Shown in pieces: positions 56,629 to 64,000 of a DNA stretch of 64,000 nt. The notes under the pieces were generated by a model. The model was given only the letters and a program-made list of their open reading frames with translations, was not told where the DNA came from and made no database searches. Source of the stretch: Teratosphaeria epicoccoides (lineage: Eukaryota > Ascomycota > Dothideomycetes > Mycosphaerellales > Teratosphaeriaceae); contig JADDMT010000020.1 of the NCBI GenBank assembly GCA_021401465.1, positions 62,001 through 126,000 of the forward strand, in the 5' to 3' direction. A program made the translations under genes and the position numbers. Each line of letters begins with the position of its first letter. The stretch's first letter is position 1.

Positions 56629-57132
56629 GCCGCGACTAGGCTCCTGCAGGACGCCATTAATAGGCTTAGCTACTACGCTATCTAGGAAACCCTAGTACAA
56701 GTCGTCAGTGAAACCTTCTATTACGCTCTATGTCGTAGGACTAAGAGCAAGACTAGTCGAGGGATCTAGGTCAAGAAGAAACCCAGCCTGCTAAAGAGCC
56801 TGCTCTTTAGCCTTGTCCTCCCTAATCTCACGCTCCTTAAGAGCGCGACTATCCTTGAACTTATAGTTAACTGTGTCTAACTGTTTCTAGAGACGCATCT
56901 CCTTTACATGCGCCTCTATTATCTTCTGCGAAGCCTTAGCTAGGGCCGCCTTCGCATAATCGAGATTAGCAATTAGTCTTTTCCGCTAATTACCTAACTT
57001 CTTCTATTTGACCTCTGTTACCTTTATGTCGCAACTTCGACAGTTGCTAAAGTGACACTACGAACATTTCCCTAAGGAAATGTGTACTCGACAAACGAGC
57101 TTTAACTCTTGACACTAAGTACAAGACTTTAT
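56623..57132 (-). pseudogene. A2 convergent Cys-rich/coiled-coil ORF (antisense to the element)
   Basis: 510 nt, ending TGA (56625-56623) directly next to the pol TAA, exactly as in A1. The start codon is ATA here (ATG in A1). The Cys module is best preserved in this copy: SCTxCxELKLVCRVHISLGK then CSxCHFSNCRSCD, spacing C-x2-C-x6-C-x8-C-x2-C-x7-C with every Cys present. Then IKVTEVK, a Lys/Glu/Ala-rich helical region (EAHVKEMRL, KEREIREDKAKEQAL) and FLLDLDPS. The Zn(II)2Cys6 fold is suggested by spacing only. The upstream extension from ATG 57243 has a TGA shared with A1. Confidence 0.68.
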
Positions 57133-57322
57133 GCTATCCTGGCCCTAATAGTAGATTCAATTTACGCGACATTTACGTTTCTGCGTTAAAGGGGCGTCAG
57201 TGTCTAGAATGACACAAGGAAGTAATAAGGAAAGAGAAGACATTACTACTTAAAGGAAAGGGCAAGAGAAACCCCGCACTAATAAGGTAGCTTAGGGACG
57301 AGCTAGGCTAAGAGAGGGATAG

Positions 57323-57858
57323 TGTCATGAGTGTCATAAGTGTCAGGAGTACTATGAGTCACAGGCTTATAAGTGTCCTAAGTGCTATGAGTCATAGCAT
57401 AGTCATAGGAGAACTATAAGTCATAGGGTCATAAGTATCCTAAGTGCTATGAGTCATAGCATAGTCATAGGAGAAATATGAGTCATAGGAGAAAGGATCT
57501 GTCACATAAGGATAGACACCTAGATCTGTAGGGTTAGTCTATAGATCTATAGGCCTATATAGGAGAAAGGATCTGTCACGTAAGGACAGACCCTAGGATC
57601 TGTAGGGTTAGTCTACAGATCTATAGACATAGGTCTAACAGGTCTATTAACAGATCTAACAGAGCTACCCTAACTCTCTAGTATATAGGGATAGCTTCAA
57701 GACAGGTAGTTAGGAGCTTTATGCTTAATCTTAATCTTAATTCCCTTTCCTAAGGGGAGAGTTAGTTACAAGGTCAATTACTATTATCGATATTCTTCGT
57801 AGCTCTACGAGTCTAACACCTGATCCCCTTCCTCCTATTAGCACCTACCCTTCTGACA
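57323..57858 (+). repeat. A2 3' LTR
   Basis: 536 bp, TGTCATGAGTG...CTTCTGACA, preceded by the tract AAGAGAGGGATAG. It is followed by ATAGC, the duplicated target. Confidence 0.9.
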
Positions 57859-58160
57859 ATAGCGTAGATTGCGTCCTCTAGTTAGTATGTGCTAGAGTCC
57901 TTGCTATTCCGCCTAGCCTCAGCTAATTTTCCTAGTCTACCTAAGCCCGCGCCTACTAGCGATGCGCTAGCAAGCGCTTAAACTATAAGGCCCTATACGT
58001 TTTATTTAGTGTCTAGGCAAAACGCCCCGCTAACCTAGCTAGCCCTGCCCTTGCCTATGTATCCTACGCCTCCTAGACACGCTCCTAGGACGCTAGCAGG
58101 TATGACCTAAATCCTGGTTGTTTTTACATAGCTAACATTGTAATAGCGCCACTACCTACG
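57859..58160 (+). pseudogene. B4 convergent ORF, 3' part
   Basis: Continues the reading cut by A2: VDCVLxLVCARVLAIPPSLS, then RCASKRLNYKALYVLFS and ASPALAYVSYAS, with TAG/TAA only. In this copy the segment spanning the frame change of B1/B3 is 4 nt shorter, and one frame runs through from 57864. Confidence 0.42.
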
Positions 58161-58464
58161 GCGACGTGTTAAAGGTCCTCAAGGCCTAGAAGGCCTTAGG
58201 GCCTTTGTAGTCAGCAGGCCTACTGTCTAGGTATTTCCTACTAGTCCCCTCTAGGATTACTCCGCTAACTCTCATGTAGTATTATAGCCTAGGAGGTTAC
58301 TAGCACTATTGCCGCTACTGTCGCCTAGTAGGGCTACCTATAAGTTTACCCTATACTCTGTGTATTTCTATGCGCTAACCCTTTTAAAGGTCTAGGGGTA
58401 TTCTACTAGCGCTAACCCTAGGTAGGCGGCAGGAGAACGTTGCTAGGAAGGGCGAGAGCCCTTG

Positions 58465-61400
58465 TCAGGCCAAGCCTAGCGCTGTAGCTAGGGGCCCTAG
58501 CCAAAAGGCCAGGGAGTCTAACAGCGGCCTAGGCGATAGGTCTAGAGGGTCTAGCGAGGACCCCTTAGACGGCAAGGGGTCTGTTAGCAACCCTACTACT
58601 ACTAACAGGAGGGCTAGCCCTACTAGCGGGGTTCCTAGTAACAATCCCGCGTGATTGCCGCCAGGGTCCCCGTCCTTAGCGTAGGGGCCTACAGCTAGAG
58701 GGGGGTTTTTTTTTGTCTTTTTGTTATATATATAGTTAACTAATGTCAATTTTCCCCCCTAATTTTGTCCTTTTAAAAACGCCTGTACTCCTTATTAAGA
58801 ATGCTAGACTCCCCTTGCTAAGTCCTACGTCTTTTCTCTTCCTTCTTCCCCTTGTCCTACCTCTCCCTAGGTCCGTCAGTACTTTCCGCGCTTCCCTAAG
58901 TCTGTTGAAAGCGGTCTAGTGCCTTAGTGTCTGTTAGGTTCTCTAGGGGCTCCTACGTAGGTTTGTAGTACCCTGACTATTTTACTAGGACCTCGCGGCT
59001 TTTTCTCCTCCTCTTGTTCCTCGCGCAAAGTATCTCCTCTACTAACTACTCTTTATGCGACTAAAACAAAACAGGACCTAGCTATTTGTCGTCGTTTTCC
59101 TGCCTAGGCATAGGGTCTTTACCTGCTAGTCTTAGCAGGTTAGTATAGAACACTAGGTATATATTACTTAGGAGCCTAGTCAAGTAGATAGAGACTAGTG
59201 ATATTACTTTGGCTACTATGTACTTTGCATGCTTGGCATCTAAGCTTTTCTTAGGTCTCTCTGTAGTATAGTTCCGTAGATCTAGCTAGACTTTGTCACT
59301 AACTTTGTAAATTAGGGCAGGGTTTTAATGTTTATTAGCAGACTCCTCTTGTTACTACATAGAGGCCGCTATTGTAGCTTAGCAGATTCCTATTATGTCT
59401 CGGATTTTTTTTACAAACGCCTTTGCCCTGTCGCCTGCTTTTAACAGGCTAGGCTTTTTAGCATCCTTAGCTAAAGGCATAGGGCCCTATGCTTCATAGC
59501 TATAAGTAGCGAAGAAGGGGCTTATGCTAATCCCTAAATAGTACCTCCCATTTAGCGCTAGCTGTGCTATAGGGAGCTACTACTTCTAGTCGGATTACTT
59601 ATAGTTAATGTAGTTCTAGAGGTACGCCTATACCTCTTAGTTAAGGCGTTTAGGGCCTCTGTCTGTTTAAGAGTAGTACGTGGAGCTTAACTACTAGGAC
59701 ACACCTATTCTTTCACAGAAGGTCCTCTAGAAGGTGCTAGTCTAGTTAGTACCCCGGTCGCTCGTAATAGCCGTTAGCATTCTATAGTACTAAGCATAGC
59801 AATCTATGAACTTCTCCGCGTATTCCTCTGCTTTTATGCTAGGCATTACCTGTAACACTATAGACTTACATAAGCAATCTTTAATAACCTATAGGTATTA
59901 ACATCCCTCGGAATCGGGAAGATCTGTCATGAAGTCTATTAAGATCTCCTAGAAGAATCTCTTCAGGACTAGTAATAGCTTTAGTAGTCTGTACTTATGC
60001 TCCCTCTATACCTTGTTATAACCGCAGTAGTCGTAGTTCCTTAGGAACCGCTAGACATGCTTAGACAGTAACGGCTAATAGAAGTCGCGCCCTAGGATCA
60101 TTGTCGTAGCGTCTTGTCCTAGATGCCTGTATACCGTAGCGTCATGTACAGACTAAATTAGCCTCGTTCTAAGCATGTCGTTACTTTCGTCCTTAGGGTC
60201 TGAGGTGTCGCCCCTAGGCTGACTATCCGTTGTTCCTAGGACCTAGAGCTTGTTACGGTATTGCAGGAAGCCCCTCTTGTCGATCTTGTAGTCCCCTGCT
60301 TGTATTTTCAGCTTCACTCTAGCTAGTAGCGCCTAGGAGCCGCTCTTTACTACTTTAAACACTGTCGAGTACAGCTTGTCTTTCTCTACTATAGCTGCCT
60401 ATAAGTCATTAAGGGTATAGTCCTAAAAAGGCCTAGTAGGTTCTAGGTTAAAAGTCGAGGAGTTGTTAAGTTACAGTTTATCCGCTACTAAGGTAGTAGG
60501 TAGTATGCTAGTCAAGGTAATTAGTACGCCGTTTCTGCTCTTATCTCTAGGGTCCGGCTAGTTCTCTACAACCTCTAGGTCTAGAAACCTCTTAAACCGC
60601 GATTCATGATCTTCTGCTCCTAGTGTGTCCTGTTCTCGTCTTAACAACACGTCCGGGACTACTACCTTGGCGCCTAGGCGATACACCAGGGAAAACTAGA
60701 ATTACGCGAGGGTCTTATACTACCATATCTGCCGCTTAGACAGCTGTCGCTTGACCATGAAGTACTCTAGGTTTTTGTAGTCCATGAGAATAGTAAAGGG
60801 GCTACACGACTTCAGCTTAGGGCCCTAGAACTTAAGGCTAGATATTACAGCTAACATCTCCTTGTCATAGATGTCGTAATTAATCTCCACTTTATTAAGC
60901 TTCTGTGAGAAGAAGCCTACTAGTCTCTAGACTCCCTTGCTTTCCTGCAGGAGAGCCGCCCCTAACGCGAACCTACTATAGTTAGTCTCTAAAAAGGTTA
61001 GTAGCTCTAGATTCTATTAAGAAAGGACTAGCGCTAAACAGAACCTTGCCTTTAGCGTCTTAAACGCGGACTCCTTATATTCTCCCTAGGAGAATAGTCT
61101 GCCCTTTCCTGTGAGCGCTATTAAAGGCCCGGCTGTTTTCAAGTAGTTTAGGATAAATATCCTGTAAGAGTTAGTAAAGCCAAGGAATCTACGAACCTCC
61201 TTCTGTGTCCTTAGCTGCTCCTAGTTACGCACGGCTTCTACCCTTTCTAGCTCGGTCCCTACGCCTTTTCTGTTAGCATAAATTATGAACCCTAGGTACT
61301 TGATATCCTTCTTAGCAAACTGACTTTTCCTAGGGTCAAGATATAGGCCCCTGTCCTAGAGCTTCTAGAGTACTTGCGTTACCTTAGCGAAATAGTCTTC

Positions 61401-62609
61401 TCGTAAACCGCCGCTATATATAATAACGTCGTCTATGTACGCGGAGGCGTAGTCGTCTAATTCCTCGCGTAACAGTATGTTAATATATCGCTAGAACGTT
61501 GCTAGAGCCCTAGATAAACCAAACAGACACACTAACTATTCGAATGAACTAAACCTTGTACAAAAGGCCGTCTTGTACTCATGGCCTCTCGCTATACGGA
61601 TTTAGTAGAAGGCTAATACTACGTCTACCTTAGTAAGCTACTAGGCTCCCGTGAGGTTTCTCAAGGTCTCTAGAATTAACAGGAGAGAGTACCTATCTTG
61701 CTTTATGATTACATTAAGAGCACGGTAGTCGCAGCAGAACTAGAGCCCTCTCCCTAGCTTCTAGACGAAAAGCACGGGAGCTATGGCCTCTAAGTTAGTA
61801 GGCTAGATGAATCCCTTCCCTAACAGTTCGTCTAAGGACTTCCTTAGCATAAGTAGTTCCTCCTTCGACATGCTATACAGGGGTCCCTATAGTAGGGCCG
61901 GTTAGGATCTGTCTAGTCCTTCGCAGAGTTCGACATAGTAGTTAATACTAGGGCGGTATGGCGCTAATTTCTCCGCTTCCTAGCGGCAAAACAGCAGAGC
62001 CATGTGTTAAAGCTCCTAAGGTAGTGCCTTTCTTAACTTATTAAGTGTCGGATACTCTTTTGTCTTTAAGGCCTCCGCGACATCTGCTATTGTAGTTACG
62101 TATACCTAGGTAAAGTTCCTATAGTCCTTGTATTCTTAGTAGTTCCGCCCCTTGTCTATCTACTGTCCCGCTCTCCTATGCTAGCACTAAGGCCTTTCTG
62201 GCATAGTCCGCACTTTATTGTGAGCCTTCTAGGGGTTCCCTAGGATCAGGGGGAAGGCTAGGTCCTTTACAACGTATGCGTACACTAGTTGCTAGAACCC
62301 CTTGATTTCTATTTAGAAGGCGACTACTCCTTCTACTATGGAGTCTTGTATCGATGCTGTTACGCCCCTCGCTATTCGTAACTCTTTGCTTATTAAGCTT
62401 AAACTAAGGCCTTTTACTAGGTCTCTGTTAATTGTAGCGTAGCATTAGTACCCTTTATCGATAGGAGCTAATGTCCCGGTATTATTTGTAAGGACTACAT
62501 TAGTATAAATTAGGTTCCTGTCTATAGATCCCTTAACTCTCTCCTATCCTTCGGCTAATGTCTCTTTTACTCCTACTTCCTAACTCTAAGCAGGAGTTAA
62601 TCTTTTCCC
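58465..62609 (-). pseudogene. pol: B4 pol, -1 frame to gag
   Basis: Protease APIDKGY (Asp at 62459), RT YIDD at 61439, integrase and chromodomain (near 58970) as in B1. The last 94 codons (58749-58465) are open and form the low-complexity C-terminal tail (NYIYNKKTKKNPP...GPLATALGLA), with an insertion relative to B1/B3. Protease-to-stop distance is 3992 nt, so there is a net frame change. TAG codons occur elsewhere. Confidence 0.85.
62569..62609 (-). promoter_or_regulatory. B4 -1 ribosomal frameshift signal, heptamer intact
   Basis: GGGAAAA (62609-62603) in gag phase, 5-nt spacer GATTA, then ACTCCTGCTT / AAGTAGGAGT (one G-U pair), 9-nt loop. The gag TAA (62599-62597) overlaps the stem base. 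Confidence 0.8.
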
Positions 62610-63802
62610 GCGTCTTTCTTCCTAGGTTCCTGTACAATATAATCGTCCTCTAGTAATAGCGACACTCTAGTAGTATTAATCTAGGCTAGAGGTATAGCTA
62701 GGGCGTAGGGACACCCCTTAACCTAGTATCTAGACACTCTGTAGTAGTAACACAGGTTATTCTCCTAGCGTTTTTCTCTCTTAGTAGTGTCTACCTATTT
62801 AGCGCGTTGTTTCCCCCCGCCGTTCTGTTAGGGTCCTCTGCTATTAGACTAGTCTCCTATAGTATAAGTTAGTACTATGACTATATCCCTATCCGCGTCT
62901 ACGTAGGATCTAACCCTAGGGTTAGGCACCTACATAGCAACTATAGGAATACCTTTAGAGTCCTTGTTTTTCTCTCTTAACTACCTCCTATAGGCTGCCT
63001 TGAACTAGTTAGTTGCCTTAGAGTTTGTTATGACCCTTTTAACCTCCTCTGTAAACGCGTAGTAGTCCTCCCTGTCTCTTACGTTTGCTATGTACATCCT
63101 AGCAGGGTTTAAAAACAAATTCTTGAGGTATCTAATCTTCGTATCATCTGTCTACTAGTCTCCTCCTACTAATAGCAGGAGTTCGTCAAATTCTAGCTAG
63201 TGCTTGTACTATGGCTAGCCTACTATATGTTAGAGGTTTGTAAGCTATTCTAGAGCCTTCGCTATCTTGTTACTATCTACAAACATAGCTTTAAGTTACA
63301 AGAAGAAAGCTTTAAAGTCCTTAGCCTTATCCGGGCCTCCTTTCTCCTAGAAGTAGCGCATCTAAGCGCGCTAGCAAGTAGGCAGAGTATCGTAGATTAT
63401 GTTCTAGTAATAATCTATGCCTATTAGGGGTTTTATCCTAGAGCGCGCTCTAAGCGAACTCCTAATATAGAGTAGGTAGTCCCTAAATGATTCGGCCCTT
63501 CTGTCCTACGTTAGTAGTCTCTACTCTTAGGGTCCTGTTAGTTCTATGCTAGAGTTCGCGCGCGTTACTACAGCTAGCGTGTCTACAAGAGCTTTTAGCA
63601 GCTCCTCTAACAGGGCGCCTAGGTTCTGTCGCTATCAGGACTCTAATTCATTTAGCGTAGCTTGCGTAGCAGTTAGCTTAGCTATAATCTACTATTATTA
63701 GGTATGTATTCCTTCGATAACATGACGCATTTCTGCTAACGCTTCCTTGTTTGTAGACCCTTCGGACACTAGGGTTAATTAGCTAGGAGACAGCCTTTCT
63801 AT
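62597..63802 (-). pseudogene. gag: B4 gag, start codon mutated
   Basis: 1206 nt as in B1 and B3, with ATA at the start (63802). The knuckle begins at 62752 (LCYYYRVSR-like). Ends at TAA 62597. Confidence 0.84.
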
Positions 63803-63823
63803 AGTAAAATTGATCATACTTAA

Positions 63824-64000
63824 TGTCATAGGTAAATAGTATGTATATAGGGGTTTATGTAGTATTTAACAAGTATAATAAGGAGGGAGAGACTATTAAC
63901 TAGTTGTCTAGTCCTTTATAGCTAGCCTTGTCTAGGGTCTAGGGTCGCGCTCTAGGGTCCGGAGTCGCGCATAGGCCTTAGCCTATACTAAGGACTTAGG
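63824..64000 (-). repeat. B4 5' LTR, cut by the window end
   Basis: Starts TGTCATAGGTAAATAG and runs to the last base; about 20 bp are expected beyond. It carries the GGGTCTAGGGTCGCGCTCTA unit once plus a diverged part, compared with two full copies in the B0 LTR. Confidence 0.86.

Larger units (their letters stand above)
50744..57858 (+). mobile_element. Ty3/gypsy chromovirus A2, full length, inserted in B4
   Basis: 7115 bp with LTRs of exactly 536 bp each (50744-51279 and 57323-57858) and a 5-bp target duplication ATGGC (50739-50743) / ATAGC (57859-57863), the second altered by one G-to-A. The target is B-element sequence, seen uninterrupted in B1 and B3 (CCCTCTAGGGCGTAG). Gag-pol is one continuous frame. 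The equal LTR lengths and intact structure suggest it is younger than A1, though it too is RIP-mutated. Confidence 0.93.
49981..64000 (-). mobile_element. Ty3/gypsy chromovirus B4, split by A2, cut by window end
   Basis: 3' LTR at 49981-50152, then the convergent ORF start, then A2 (50744-57858), then the rest of B4 to the 5' LTR at 63824, which runs off the window. Without A2 the internal order equals B1 and B3. Pol has an extra 47 nt relative to B1/B3 between protease and stop. The left flank ends GTACT; the right target duplication is outside the window. Confidence 0.9.

Noticed and set aside
1..64000. tRNA, rRNA, or alternative genetic code with TAG reassigned
   Set aside because: No cloverleaf or rRNA segment was recognised. 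TAG replaces both Gln and Trp positions and differs between copies of the same element, and the 459-codon gene in the island is intact, so mutation rather than recoding explains it.

Overview
The window looks like a repeat-dense, AT-rich compartment of a filamentous ascomycete (Pezizomycotina). Three things point there: chromodomain-bearing Ty3/gypsy retroelements, fungal-type LTR self-priming signals, and heavy decay that resembles repeat-induced point mutation (RIP). Reading frames of the elements are broken almost only by TAG and some TAA, as CAG or TGG would become after CpA-to-TpA change on either strand. CGA codons and CpG are mostly kept. Species is not determinable by eye; Dothideomycetes is a guess.

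Layout. 1-840 is AT-rich. 841-4300 is a sharply bounded, GC-balanced, unmutated island with the only intact gene I trust (2661-4040, minus, 459 aa, DUF7924-like fungal protein with a VEFK motif). 4300-9563 is AT-rich and holds decayed, unrecognised minus-strand coding sequence. From 9564 to the end the window is a nest of four Ty3/gypsy families, named A to D here. A1 (9587-16287) abuts a truncated B copy (16288-16661). Element C (about 17030-29232) is split by B1 (17176-23952, target duplication GGTAG) and by a 360-bp non-coding element (24160-24519, duplication CAAGG). Element D (29869-43406) has B3 (36432-43198, duplication CTAGA) inside its 3' LTR. 43407-49980 holds further decayed unrecognised genes. 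B4 (49981 to beyond 64000) carries A2 (50744-57858, duplication ATGGC/ATAGC).

How the elements work. A and D run on the plus strand, B on the minus strand. Each has gag with a CCHC knuckle, then protease, reverse transcriptase, RNase H, integrase and a C-terminal chromodomain. A2 keeps gag-pol as one frame of exactly 1763 codons. B separates gag from pol by a -1 frame change in all three copies; gag is exactly 1206 nt each time, and a GGGAAAA heptamer, 5-nt spacer and 10-bp hairpin lie at its end. A, B and D each have a segment just inside the 5' LTR that is complementary to an LTR segment about 40 nt past a TATA-like box, as in Tf1-type self-priming.

The most unusual feature is a convergent extra gene on the opposite strand between pol and the 3' LTR in all four families. 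In A and D it encodes a Cys-rich module with spacing C-x2-C-x6-C-x8-C-x2-C-x7-C (reading RIP-type Tyr codons as Cys), followed by a charged helical region. B shows the first half of the module behind a conserved TATATAAAAAG box. C shows only a helical segment with an acidic repeat.
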